NCBI GenBank assembly: GCA_039961635.1
Contig: JABRWB010000018.1
Span: 1-8,792 of the forward strand
DNA: 8,792 nucleotides
Direction: 5' to 3'
Origin: a bacterium
Lineage (GTDB): Bacteria > 4484-113 > JAGGVC01
How positions within the stretch are numbered: the first letter of the stretch is position 1; every line of letters starts with the position of its first letter. The notes under the pieces were generated by a model. That model did no database searches. It saw only the letters and a program-made list of their open reading frames with translations, and was not told the DNA's origin. Of the stretch, positions 1 to 5,956 are shown piece by piece. Position numbers and translations under genes: made by a program.

Positions 1-297
1 TCCATAGGCAGCGTCCGCCGCATCGAGCGCCGAAAGCACCGTGGCCTCGTCCATCAGCGGAAAGCTCCCGATGCGCGCCTGGCGGGGAAGTTCGGCCGGT
101 TCGCCGCCAGTCGGCGTCAGAAATCCGCCGTCCCCTTCAACGCATATAGGCGAAAGCACCTCCTGGCACTGCCCGTCCCAGGTCCGCATTTCGCCACCGG
201 CAAGATATTCCCGCTGCTCGACGGGCGCGGGAAGCTTGAACCGCTCCGGGATTCCGGAAAGCGAAGGAAAAAGCGGAGATTGCGGCTGCGCGTTCAT
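1..297 (-). CDS. Aldehyde dehydrogenase-superfamily protein, GapN-like (N-terminal fragment)
   Basis: This is the first 99 codons of a gene that runs off the left edge of the window. The ATG at 295-297 is preceded by GGAGG (304-308 on the plus strand as cctcc) with a 6-nt spacer, which fixes the start. The visible protein has EYL.GGEMRTWDGQCQEVLSPICV at residues 30-52 and RIGSFPLMDEATVLSALDAA at 75-94. That pattern (a short lead, then a 'G-W-x-G-x-x-QEV-SPIC' strand pair, then 'IGS-PLM-E--AL-ALDAA-AAY') is how NADP-dependent non-phosphorylating glyceraldehyde-3-phosphate dehydrogenases of the aldehyde dehydrogenase superfamily begin. Such enzymes oxidise glyceraldehyde-3-phosphate directly to 3-phosphoglycerate and make NADPH in the cytoplasm. 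The catalytic Cys and Glu lie outside the window, so the substrate is inferred from N-terminal resemblance only. It lies 96 bp downstream of leuS on the same strand with no terminator between, so co-transcription is possible. Confidence 0.72.
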   Translation of the reverse strand, partial: MNAQPQSPLFPSLSGIPERFKLPAPVEQREYLAGGEMRTWDGQCQEVLSPICVEGDGGFLTPTGGEPAELPRQARIGSFPLMDEATVLSALDAADAAYG

Positions 298-310
298 ACA
301 GAGCCTCCAA

Positions 311-364
311 TTGCGCCGCCGGACGATGCAAATCAAGGTTTAACCGCTCGATTCCGCGGCGCAA
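311..364. repeat. 9-bp perfect inverted repeat upstream of the GapN-like gene
   Basis: TTGCGCCGC at 311-319 and its exact reverse complement GCGGCGCAA at 356-364 flank a 36-nt spacer between leuS and the next gene. In the transcript the 3' arm would end only 2 nt before the GGAGG ribosome binding site. It could therefore be a leader hairpin that affects translation or a spaced protein-binding site. It may also be chance in GC-rich DNA; no T-tract follows, so it is not an intrinsic terminator. Confidence 0.3.
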
Positions 365-393
365 CGCGATTATGCCCCGATGGGCAGGGGAGG

Positions 394-2937
394 TCAAGCA
401 ACCACCACGTTCGCGATTCTTCCCTGAACGTAGATGAACTTCTTAACCTGTTTCCCCGCGATGAACTCCTGTACGCGTTCCTGCGCCAGCACGATTTCCT
501 GCACCGCGGCTTCGTCCGCGTCCGCGGGCACCAACACATGCTCACGCGGTTTGCCGTTTATCACAATCGCGATTTCGACCATCGCTGTAGCGATAAGCGA
601 TTCGTCGTAAGTGGGCCATGGAGCATGCATAACAAATCCTTCGTGCCCCATCGCCTCCCACATTTCCTCCGCGATGTGCGGCGTGAACGGGGACATGAGA
701 TTGACGAATGATTCGAGCGCCTGGTAAAACGCGATTGAAATCTCCTTCGCCCGCTTGGTTTCGGTTTGATCCCCCGCGGCGATGCGCGCGGCCTCCGGCG
801 CAAGCTCGTTCGCAAGCACCGGCTGCAGGAAGTTGATAAGCTCCATCATCTTCGCGATCGCGGTGTTGAATTGCATGTGCTCGATGTCCTCGGTCACGCC
901 CTTTATCGTCGCGTGCTCATGGCGCTTGATTTCGGCGACAAGCTCTCCCCCTCCCGCTTCGCCCGCGACCGGCGTGCCTTTCAGTTGCTCGCGCACGCGC
1001 GAGTAGTCGTAGAACATCCGCCAGAGCCGGCGGATGAACCTGTGGCAGCCGGCGACGCCTTCGTTCTGCCATTCGAGATCGCGCTCGGGCGGCCCGCCGA
1101 ACAGGCTGAAGAGCCGCGTCGTGTCCGCTCCGTACTCTTCCACCATCTCGTCCGGGCTGACGGTGTTACCGAGCGACTTCGACATCTTCGCGCCGTCTTT
1201 GTATATCATCCCTTGCGTGAACAGGACGTCGAACGGCTCTTTGAAAGACAGCATCCCCGCCCGGGCGAACGCGCGCGCGATGAACCGCGCGTACATAAGG
1301 TGTCCCACGGCGTGTTCGATACCGCCGATGTAGATATCCACCGGCATCCAGTAATTGACGAGCGAAGGCTCGAACACCGCCGCGTCGTTTTTCGGATCGC
1401 AGTAGCGCAGGAAGTACCAGGCGCTGTCCATGAACGTCGTCATCGTGTCCGTTTCGCGCAGCGCGGGACCGCCGCATTTTGGACATATGCACTCCACGAA
1501 CTCGCGCACGTAATTGAGCGGGCTTCCCAAATCGCGCCTTGTCATGTCCACCTTGTCGGGCGTCGGCAGCAGCACAGGCAGGTTTTCGTATTTTTCCGGT
1601 GAGTGGCCGCAAATCGGACACTGAATCATCGGAATCGGGCATCCCCAGTACCGCTGGCGCGAGGCCAGCCAGTCGCGCATCCGGTACTGCGTCTCGAATC
1701 CGCCCTTTCCCGCGGCTTCGAGATCGCGCGTGACCGCGTCCATCCCTTCCTTGCTCGAAAGCCCGTCGTACTTCCCGCTGTTGACCATCACGCCGTAATC
1801 GCAAAACGCATCTTCCGTCGGCGGCTCGCCCTCGACGGGCCTGATTACGGTGCGGATTTCGAGCCCGTGCTTCTTTGCGAACAGGTAATCGCGCGAATCA
1901 TGCGCGGGCACCCCCATCACCGCGCCCGTGCCGTATTCCAAGAGTACGTAATCCGCTATGAATACCGGCACTTCCGCTCCGGTCATCGGATGCAGGCAGC
2001 TTACGCCAAGCGCCAGGCCGCGCTTTTCGCGCGCTTCCGCGGTGCGCTCGATCACGTCAATCGCCGCGACCTCTTCGACGAATTTCCTTATTTCAGTGCC
2101 GCGCGCGCTCGCGGCCGCGATCCGCGCGACGAACGGATGCTCCGGCGCGAGCACAAGAAAAGTGACGCCGAAAAGCGTGTCTATGCGCGTCGTGAATACT
2201 TCGATTTTCTCGCCGATCGCCGGGAAATCGAACGCGACGCGCGTCCCCTTGCTCTTGCCGATCCAGTTTCGCTGCATCGTCCGCACGCGCTCCGGCCATT
2301 TCGAAAGCTCGTTTTCGATTCCGTCCAGCAACTCGTCCGCGAAGTCGGTCGTTTTGATGTACCACTGCGCCAGCGGCTTTTGGATGACCTCGGCTTCGCA
2401 TCGCCAGCACTTGCCGCCAGCCGCTTCTTCGTTCGCCAGCACGCCGTGATTGGGGCACCAGTTGACGGGCGATTCCTTGCGGTAGACCAGTCCCATTTCA
2501 TAGAGCTTTAGGAAGATCCACTGCGTCCACCTGTAATATTCCGGCTGGTCGGTGATAACGGTGCGCTCCCAGTCGTAGCTGAAGCCCATTATCTTCATCT
2601 GCCGGATGATGTTCTCGATGCAGTCCGCGTTCCACTTGCGCGGATCGATGCCGCGGTCAATCGCGGCCTGCTCCGCGGGCAGCCCGAAACTGTCGAAACC
2701 TATCGGGTGGAGCACGTTCTTCCCCTGCTTCCAGCGAAGCCGCGCCACCACATCGCCCAGCGTGTAGTTGCGCATATGTCCCATATGCATGTAGCCGGAA
2801 GGGTAGGGGAACATTTCGAGGACGTAATAAGGCTCTTTGCCCGTCGCGAAATCCTCCGCGCGGAATGCCCGCGCCGCTTCCCAGCGCTCCTGCCACTTCT
2901 TTTCGATCACCGCAAAGTCGTACTTCTCCCGGATCAT
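394..2937 (-). CDS. leuS: Leucyl-tRNA synthetase
   Basis: This complete 847-aa class Ia aminoacyl-tRNA synthetase charges tRNA-Leu with leucine in the cytoplasm, using ATP. The Rossmann catalytic core starts with [15 protein letters not shown], carrying the HIGH signature as HMGH at 51-54; the KMSKS loop is at 584-588. A zinc site is suggested by C161, C177 and C180 (CWRC). A second ribbon is suggested by C440/C443 and C485/C488, as in LeuRS types with a zinc module. The CP1 editing domain (about 230-420) has the threonine-rich TTRIDTLFG at 249-257 and GVPAHDSRD at 342-350, whose Asp347 matches the residue that binds the amino group of mischarged amino acids. Editing should thus be intact. 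The stretch before KMSKS is short, so the leucine-specific insertion seen in E. coli is missing, as in Bacillus-type enzymes. The anticodon-binding domain and C-terminal domain follow from about 640. The ATG is supported by AAAGGA at 2944-2949 with a 6-nt spacer. It has its own promoter and sits upstream of the GapN-like gene. Confidence 0.98.
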   Translation of the reverse strand: MIREKYDFAVIEKKWQERWEAARAFRAEDFATGKEPYYVLEMFPYPSGYMHMGHMRNYTLGDVVARLRWKQGKNVLHPIGFDSFGLPAEQAAIDRGIDPRKWNADCIENIIRQMKIMGFSYDWERTVITDQPEYYRWTQWIFLKLYEMGLVYRKESPVNWCPNHGVLANEEAAGGKCWRCEAEVIQKPLAQWYIKTTDFADELLDGIENELSKWPERVRTMQRNWIGKSKGTRVAFDFPAIGEKIEVFTTRIDTLFGVTFLVLAPEHPFVARIAAASARGTEIRKFVEEVAAIDVIERTAEAREKRGLALGVSCLHPMTGAEVPVFIADYVLLEYGTGAVMGVPAHDSRDYLFAKKHGLEIRTVIRPVEGEPPTEDAFCDYGVMVNSGKYDGLSSKEGMDAVTRDLEAAGKGGFETQYRMRDWLASRQRYWGCPIPMIQCPICGHSPEKYENLPVLLPTPDKVDMTRRDLGSPLNYVREFVECICPKCGGPALRETDTMTTFMDSAWYFLRYCDPKNDAAVFEPSLVNYWMPVDIYIGGIEHAVGHLMYARFIARAFARAGMLSFKEPFDVLFTQGMIYKDGAKMSKSLGNTVSPDEMVEEYGADTTRLFSLFGGPPERDLEWQNEGVAGCHRFIRRLWRMFYDYSRVREQLKGTPVAGEAGGGELVAEIKRHEHATIKGVTEDIEHMQFNTAIAKMMELINFLQPVLANELAPEAARIAAGDQTETKRAKEISIAFYQALESFVNLMSPFTPHIAEEMWEAMGHEGFVMHAPWPTYDESLIATAMVEIAIVINGKPREHVLVPADADEAAVQEIVLAQERVQEFIAGKQVKKFIYVQGRIANVVVA

Positions 2938-2943
2938 TCCGAA

Positions 2944-2949
2944 TCCTTT
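2944..2949 (-). promoter_or_regulatory. Ribosome binding site of leuS
   Basis: AAAGGA on the minus strand, 6 nt before the ATG at 2935-2937. It supports the annotated start and rules out a longer N-terminus. Confidence 0.7.
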
Positions 2950-2990
2950 GTGCCCGCACTCTGACTGCGCGCGGCCTGAAATGAACGCCG

Positions 2991-2996
2991 ATTATA
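2991..2996 (-). promoter_or_regulatory. -10 box of the leuS promoter
   Basis: A perfect TATAAT on the minus strand, 53 nt upstream of the leuS ATG and just downstream of the terminator that closes the slipin operon. The place is right for leuS to start its own transcription. I see no good -35 hexamer 16-18 nt further upstream (the region reads CGCATCG), so the promoter may be activator-dependent or of moderate strength. Confidence 0.55.
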
Positions 2997-3021
2997 CCCC
3001 CAGCCGCCTGATTCGATGCGC

Positions 3022-3066
3022 AAAAAAGGCGCGGCGGTTACGTTGGAGGCGCAAGTCCGCCGCGCC
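3022..3066 (-). terminator. Rho-independent terminator of the GntR-slipin operon
   Basis: On the minus strand, GGCGCGGCGG (3066-3057 read downward) pairs perfectly with CCGCCGCGCC (3037-3028). The result is a 10-bp all-G/C stem with a 19-nt loop, followed at once by six T (3027-3022). It lies 57 bp after the slipin stop codon and before the leuS -10 box, so it separates the two transcription units. Confidence 0.88.
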
Positions 3067-3123
3067 GTCTCATTGTCGAAACCAGCCGGGACAGGCGATC
3101 CCGCCTCGCTCCCGCATCGGCCG

Positions 3124-4116
3124 TTACTTAATGCCGTCGAACTGCTCTCCCGATGCGGCCTGCGGCGCGCCCGGCGCCGTCTTCATCTGGCCCATCGAAG
3201 CCACGCCCATCAATCCGCCCAAGTTCATGCTGTCCAGCGCGCTCGATGGAACGAGCATCAGGCTGCCCTTTTCCTTCAAGCCCTCGAACAGCATATTCAT
3301 CGCGCGCAGGTGCAGCGCGACCGGATTGTTCTGGTACGCCCGCGACGCCTCGGAGAAGCTTTCCGCGATCTGCCGCTCGGAGTCGCCCAGGATTATGCGC
3401 GCCTGGCGCTCCCGCTCGGCCTGCGCCTGCTGGCTCATCGCCTCCTGCAAGCCCTCCGGGATGCGGATGTCGCGTATCTCCACGCTGCGCACGGTGACTC
3501 CCCACGGATCGGTGCGTTCGTCGATCAGCTTTTCAAGTTGCTGGTCCAGCTTCTCGCGGCCGACAAGCAGGTCGGCGAGATCGGTTTTGCCGATTATGTC
3601 CCGCAGCGCTGTCTGCGCCGCCCAGCTCACCGCGTCTACGTAATCCTCCACTTCCAGCGCGGCTTTTTTCGGATCGTAGACCATCCAGAACATGACCGCA
3701 TCCACGTTGACAGGCACCGTATCCTTGGTCAGCGTCTGCTCGGCCAAAAGGTCGGTGGTCCGCACGCGGATGTCAACCCACTTGCCGATCGTGTCTATGA
3801 ACGGCACGAGAAAGAACATCCCCGGTCCGCGCACCGCCGTGAACTTGCCGAGGCGCAGGATCGCAACGCGGTCCCACTGGTCGGCAACCCGCAGGCACGT
3901 CAGGAACATAATGCCAAGCAGGATTCCGCCGAAAAACCAGATCAGCCCCGTCACCGGTGCCTTGTCCTCGCCGACGCGGATGATGTCGCGGATCAGACCG
4001 GTCACGCCCGCGATCAGGAAAATGAAAAAGATCAACAGGGGAAACGGATGCGTCTGCGTTCCCGCGACGCTCGTTGCGCCGTAACCCGACTTCAACATCG
4101 TGCTTCTTACGATCAT
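3124..4116 (-). CDS. Stomatin-like slipin, SPFH-domain membrane protein
   Basis: This is a 330-aa protein of the SPFH (stomatin/prohibitin/flotillin/HflK-C) family, slipin branch. Such proteins oligomerise at the inner membrane, often in lipid-ordered patches, and tie into membrane quality control or stress. Two hydrophobic segments (about 25-43 and 56-75) form an N-terminal hairpin anchor, longer than the single anchor of a typical 250-280 aa slipin. The SPFH core follows: DRVAILRLGKF (82-92), RGPGMFFLVPFID (96-108), VPVNVDAVMFWMVYDP (134-149). The slipin hallmark block runs from DERTDPWGV (199-207) through RIPEGLQEAM (218-227) into a charged helix, AQAERERQARIILG (231-244). A Met/Gly-rich tail (about 295-315) ends the chain. 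No NfeD partner gene, common beside slipins, is adjacent; instead a GntR regulator precedes it by 77 bp. AAGGAG at 4123-4128 with a 6-nt spacer supports the ATG at 4116 over the Met at codon 7. Confidence 0.93.
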   Translation of the reverse strand: MIVRSTMLKSGYGATSVAGTQTHPFPLLIFFIFLIAGVTGLIRDIIRVGEDKAPVTGLIWFFGGILLGIMFLTCLRVADQWDRVAILRLGKFTAVRGPGMFFLVPFIDTIGKWVDIRVRTTDLLAEQTLTKDTVPVNVDAVMFWMVYDPKKAALEVEDYVDAVSWAAQTALRDIIGKTDLADLLVGREKLDQQLEKLIDERTDPWGVTVRSVEIRDIRIPEGLQEAMSQQAQAERERQARIILGDSERQIAESFSEASRAYQNNPVALHLRAMNMLFEGLKEKGSLMLVPSSALDSMNLGGLMGVASMGQMKTAPGAPQAASGEQFDGIK

Positions 4117-4145
4117 TTTGCACTCCTTACCCTTCTTCAGAGCAG

Positions 4146-4176
4146 ATTAAAAAAGTGATTTCGTTTTATGGCGCAA
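4146..4176 (-). promoter_or_regulatory. Weak candidate internal promoter before the slipin gene
   Basis: TTGCGC (4176-4171) and TTTAAT (4151-4146) stand 19 bp apart on the minus strand, in an AT-rich patch between the GntR and slipin genes. The -35 matches only loosely and the spacer is long. It could give extra slipin transcription independent of the main operon promoter, but this is speculative. Confidence 0.2.
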
Positions 4177-4193
4177 GGCAAGCCAAAACGTGC

Positions 4194-4610
4194 TCACTCC
4201 CGCGCCCGGTGTTTTTCGATCAGTCCTTCAAGAAACGCGCCGATTCGCTCCACGGAAACTCCATTGCGGACGGCAAGCTCCAATAGGCTCTCGATTTCTT
4301 TGAACACATCGCTTCCCAGGTCGCCAGCCTCGCCGGGAAGTACGTCGGGAACGTACGCACCCATCCCCCGGCGCGTCGTGATCATCCCTTCGGCGGCCAG
4401 CTCCCGGTACACCCGCGATATCGTGTTCGCGTTCACTCCCAAATCCACCGCGAGCGAGCGCACCGTCGGCATCTGGCTGCCCGCCGCCAACCTTCCGCTT
4501 TGTATAAGGAACCGGAGCTGGTTCTTTATCTGGACATAGATGGGTATCTCGCCCGTCATGTCCAGCGTCATTTCGAGCCCGGATTCACCTACCTTCGGCT
4601 TTCCTTTCAC
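4194..4610 (-). CDS. GntR-family transcriptional repressor, YtrA subfamily
   Basis: This 138-aa DNA-binding regulator has one GntR winged helix-turn-helix at about residues 22-90: PIYVQIKNQLRFLIQSGRL (23-41), then GSQMPTVRSLAVDLGVNANT (44-63) with the recognition helix, then SRVYRELAAEGMITTRRGMG (65-84) with the wing. The C-terminal part is only about 48 residues of helix, too short for a FadR- or HutC-type ligand domain and typical of the YtrA subfamily. Those proteins usually repress their own operon, which often encodes membrane or export proteins and responds to envelope stress. I chose GTG at 4608-4610, since AAGGAGG (4619-4625) lies 8 nt before it; a longer reading from TTG at 4643 would place that site inside the coding region. 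It is the third or fourth gene of the unit that starts at about 5153 and is followed by slipin. Confidence 0.92.
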   Translation of the reverse strand: MKGKPKVGESGLEMTLDMTGEIPIYVQIKNQLRFLIQSGRLAAGSQMPTVRSLAVDLGVNANTISRVYRELAAEGMITTRRGMGAYVPDVLPGEAGDLGSDVFKEIESLLELAVRNGVSVERIGAFLEGLIEKHRARE

Positions 4611-4618
4611 ATTCCGAA

Positions 4619-4625
4619 CCTCCTT
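4619..4625 (-). promoter_or_regulatory. Ribosome binding site that sets a GTG start for the GntR gene
   Basis: AAGGAGG on the minus strand, 8 nt before GTG 4608-4610. The overlapping ATG at 4609-4611 is directly followed by TGA, so GTG is the only useful start at this site. Confidence 0.8.
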
Positions 4626-4677
4626 ATCGATCGGCGAATTCAAATCGAATCTCCGCCGGACGGCCGCGCCGCCCGCA

Positions 4678-4809
4678 TCACCTGCAAAGCAGGCCCGCTA
4701 TGTGCTTTAAAGACATCCACGGCCCCGCCAGCGACACGAGAATCCGGAGCGCCCGGATTGCCTTGTAAAAGACCCTGCCGGCGACGACTGCATGATCCAG
4801 CAAAAACAT
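4678..4809 (-). CDS. Possible small protein (43 aa) in the GntR-slipin operon
   Basis: A short ORF, ATG at 4807-4809 to TGA, that I do not recognise. It starts MFLLDHAVVAGRVF and continues with a hydrophobic/basic helix (about 17-42, KAIRALRILVSLAG and LKHIAGLLCR), so it could be a membrane-associated peptide. Of 43 codons, 32 end in G or C, in line with the neighbours. A rival frame over the same DNA (67 aa, ATG 4841-4843 to TGA 4640) has the better Shine-Dalgarno site, AAGGAG overlapping the end of the preceding gene, but only 36 of 67 codons end in G/C and its protein is low in hydrophobic structure. The stop of the 43-aa frame is 67 bp before the GntR start. Either frame, or neither, may be translated. 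Confidence 0.33.
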   Translation of the reverse strand: MFLLDHAVVAGRVFYKAIRALRILVSLAGPWMSLKHIAGLLCR

Positions 4810-4847
4810 CTTCCTTCACCATTCCCTTGTGTCGCGGCCGCATGCCG

Positions 4848-5027
4848 CTATCTCCTTAAATTCCTTGCATCCGCTTGCAGAATCCCGATCAGGATCGCAA
4901 GCCCAATCAAGGTGTTCTCGCGGCCGCGCCCGAACCCGAATCCGTCCCGGAAAACCCCGCCGACCGCGACCGCGATTCCGGCGGACAGCATCGCCGCCAC
5001 GATTCCAAATTTCGCCTTCACATTCAT
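4848..5027 (-). CDS. Small membrane protein (59 aa), first gene of the GntR-slipin operon
   Basis: I do not recognise the family. The protein has a basic start (MNVKAKFG), a first hydrophobic stretch at about 8-25 rich in Ala/Val/Gly, a Gly/Phe/Arg loop (RDGFGFGRGREN, 27-38) and a second, shorter hydrophobic stretch TLIGLAILIGIL (39-50), then a basic end (LRR). This fits two membrane passes or one pass plus a re-entrant helix. 44 of 59 codons end in G or C, as in nearby real genes. The start at 5025-5027 is chosen for GGGAG (5034-5038) 6 nt before it; a GTG 11 codons upstream has no such site. It is the first gene after the operon promoter. Its last codons (TTA AGG AGA) supply a Shine-Dalgarno sequence for the next frame. 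A role with the slipin at the membrane is inferred from position only. Confidence 0.55.
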   Translation of the reverse strand: MNVKAKFGIVAAMLSAGIAVAVGGVFRDGFGFGRGRENTLIGLAILIGILQADARNLRR

Positions 5028-5153
5028 CTTGGTCTCCCGCCCGGAAGCCGATCCGGGCACTTTACAGACTTACCGGCACTTCACCAACCCCGCATCGTTG
5101 CTGGCAAAACGGCCGATTTCACCAGCAGGCTAGCAAGCTAGTGTACCAGTAAA
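5028..5153 (-). promoter_or_regulatory. Structured 5' leader of the GntR-slipin operon
   Basis: About 125 nt separate the expected start of transcription from the first gene. Three inverted repeats can be seen: CTAGC/GCTAG with a 2-nt gap (5130-5141); GCTGG/CCAGC at 5100-5104 and 5122-5126; and GCCCGG/CCGGGC at 5039-5044 and 5053-5058. The last is a 6-bp stem with an 8-nt loop that abuts the GGGAG ribosome binding site, so it could limit access of the ribosome. No known riboswitch class is recognised and there is no T-tract for attenuation. Confidence 0.3.
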
Positions 5154-5163
5154 CGCATACAGT
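5140..5163 (-). promoter_or_regulatory. Candidate operator for the GntR/YtrA repressor
   Basis: Read on the minus strand, ACTGTA (5163-5158) and TACACT (5145-5140) form an imperfect inverted repeat, 5 of 6 positions symmetric, with a 12-bp gap. The promoter's own -10 hexamer, TACACT at 5166-5161, is a further copy of the half-site, 21 bp (two helical turns) from the other TACACT. For YtrA of Bacillus subtilis I recall the operator AGTGTA-13-TACACT, so half-site and spacing nearly coincide. The site covers the end of the -10 box and the start of transcription, where a repressor would block RNA polymerase. Binding is inferred. Confidence 0.5.
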
Positions 5164-5189
5164 GTAACACGCCGCGGCGGGGTTGTCAA
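5161..5189 (-). promoter_or_regulatory. Sigma-70 promoter of the GntR-slipin operon
   Basis: A consensus -35 TTGACA (5189-5184), a 17-bp spacer, and a -10 TACACT (5166-5161) preceded by TGT, giving an extended -10. Transcription should begin near 5153. Upstream, at 5203-5218, a run T10-C-A5 (minus-strand sense) sits where an UP element for the RNA polymerase alpha subunit would lie. This is the best promoter in the window and fires towards the 59-aa gene. Confidence 0.75.
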
Positions 5190-5241
5190 GTGGTTTCGGG
5201 GGTTTTTGAAAAAAAAAATCGGCTATGCGGGCGCAATTTAT

Positions 5242-5712
5242 TTAAGCTGACGATCCGTGTGCTTCGGCTGTGCGCCCACGGCGATGAACGGAATATACGC
5301 GGGCGTGGACGAAGGCGCGGCGGGTCACAGCTTCGGCGCGCTGCCGGACGACCACATCGGCGACTTCGACGACGGCGAGTGGATGATCAGGGCGGAGGTG
5401 GGGTAAGCGGCAGACAATCTTCAAGACAAGCTCTTTCTCATCCTCCACAAACAAGCCAAGCTGATCGCCGTTCGTAGGCTCGGGCGGTTCGATGGAAAGA
5501 ATCTCAATCCCTTCTTCCCCCACAAAAAGCTCAAGGGTGAACCCATAAAACTCCACCTTCACCTCTCCCTTTGCTTCTTCCAAATCCAGAAACAGACTCC
5601 CAGTGATCCTTGCCTCGTATTCAACTATCCTCTGCAAAAGCCTCTCCCTTCTTCCTCCATACCACTTTGCCAGCCAAACCAAAGCCTCAAGCAATTCTTC
5701 CTTCTTTGCCAT
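5242..5712 (-). CDS. Hypothetical protein (156 aa) with a chimeric C-terminus
   Basis: The family is not recognised. The ATG at 5710-5712 has a very strong Shine-Dalgarno site (AAGGAGG, 5721-5727, 8-nt spacer), so translation is likely. Residues 1-102 look like a genuine soluble protein: a charged helical start (MAKKEELLEALVWLAKW, basic RRERLLQRIVEYEA at 21-34), then a beta-rich part (EVKVEFYGFTLELFVGEEGIEILSIE, 50-75, given here as its key strands) and an acidic strand (EDEKELVLKIVC). From about residue 103 (position 5406) the frame runs antisense through the GC-rich remnant on the other strand, and the sequence becomes Arg/His/Val-rich and unlike a folded domain. The native gene was probably cut near 5407 and now reads into host DNA until a chance TGA at 5242. 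Codon use is AT-rich like the genes to its right and unlike the genes to its left. Confidence 0.5.
   Translation of the reverse strand: MAKKEELLEALVWLAKWYGGRRERLLQRIVEYEARITGSLFLDLEEAKGEVKVEFYGFTLELFVGEEGIEILSIEPPEPTNGDQLGLFVEDEKELVLKIVCRLPHLRPDHPLAVVEVADVVVRQRAEAVTRRAFVHARVYSVHRRGRTAEAHGSSA
5251..5406 (+). pseudogene. Orphan C-terminal remnant of a GC-rich gene
   Basis: An open frame of about 51 residues to TAA at 5404-5406, blocked upstream by TGA at 5248-5250. From the internal ATG (5284) 36 of 40 codons end in G/C, a stronger coding signal than random DNA here. The peptide holds GVDEGAAGHSFGALPDDHIG and ends in GEWMIRAEVG. An acidic stretch followed by W-M-I-R-A at the extreme C-terminus recalls the last strands of secreted bacterial repeat or peptidase proteins ('GHSY...G-WMIRA-V'), but I cannot name the family. 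There is no ribosome binding site at the ATG. I read it as the broken end of a native gene whose front was lost where the foreign DNA came in. A short intact gene is less likely. Confidence 0.4.
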
Positions 5713-5716
5713 TTTC

Positions 5717-5729
5717 ATCACCTCCTTCT
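5717..5729 (-). promoter_or_regulatory. Near-full-length Shine-Dalgarno sequence
   Basis: AGAAGGAGGTGAT matches the complement of the 16S rRNA 3' end almost throughout. It decides the start at 5712 (8 nt from AAGGAGG) over the ATG at 5716-5718, which lies too close. Such long sites are usual in Firmicutes and their phages, which hints at the donor. Confidence 0.6.
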
Positions 5730-5751
5730 GGCATGGTTCAAAACGCAAAAT

Positions 5752-5780
5752 GGCCCTGCCTGGAATATCCAAACAGGGCC
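5752..5780 (-). repeat. Hairpin in the leader of the 156-aa gene
   Basis: GGCCCTG (5780-5774 on the minus strand) and CAGGGCC (5758-5752) form a 7-bp stem with a 15-nt loop, followed by ATTTTGCGTTTTG. It resembles a weak terminator or attenuator just ahead of the strong ribosome binding site. The T-run is interrupted, so termination would be inefficient. Confidence 0.35.
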
Positions 5781-5956
5781 AAGGACAAAACAGCAAAAAT
5801 GAAGCAAGGAAAACCAGCTAACTCAAATCATCAACTCCTTTCTGTGGGATTAAAAACAAAGGGGGGTGGGCATGACCTGAAGTTTGAAAGCCCTAAATCC
5901 CATATAGATGGCCTTGGAAAATTTGAGGAAAAATGCCCTATAAGGAGGCACCTTAA

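Larger units (their letters stand above)
5713..5956. other. 244-bp AT-rich stretch without a supported gene
   Basis: Apart from the hairpin and ribosome binding site of the minus-strand gene, I find no convincing coding frame. A plus-strand frame (5610-5999) is open by chance over the antisense of the 156-aa gene, though its last part (about 5860-5999) has a protein-like, Lys-rich composition and could be a decayed gene. A plus-strand AAGGAGG at 5942-5948 has no ATG, GTG or TTG at proper distance. No tRNA, repeat array or insertion-sequence ends were seen. Confidence 0.4.

Noticed and set aside
766-2511. Long plus-strand open frames (278 and 302 codons) across the left part
   Set aside because: They are antisense to leuS, are rich in Arg/His/Ala as expected for mirror frames of GC-rich genes, and have no ribosome binding sites.
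3016-4158. A 380-codon plus-strand open frame
   Set aside because: It is antisense to the clearly recognisable slipin gene and even crosses its terminator; the Arg/His/Leu-rich composition marks it as a shadow.
4611-4643. TTG start for the GntR protein 11 codons upstream
   Set aside because: AAGGAGG at 4619-4625 sits 8 nt before the in-frame GTG 4608-4610 and would be coding in the longer version.
5713-5796. N-terminal extension of the 156-aa protein to 5796
   Set aside because: The strong Shine-Dalgarno site lies inside this extension, and the added residues come from the hairpin leader.
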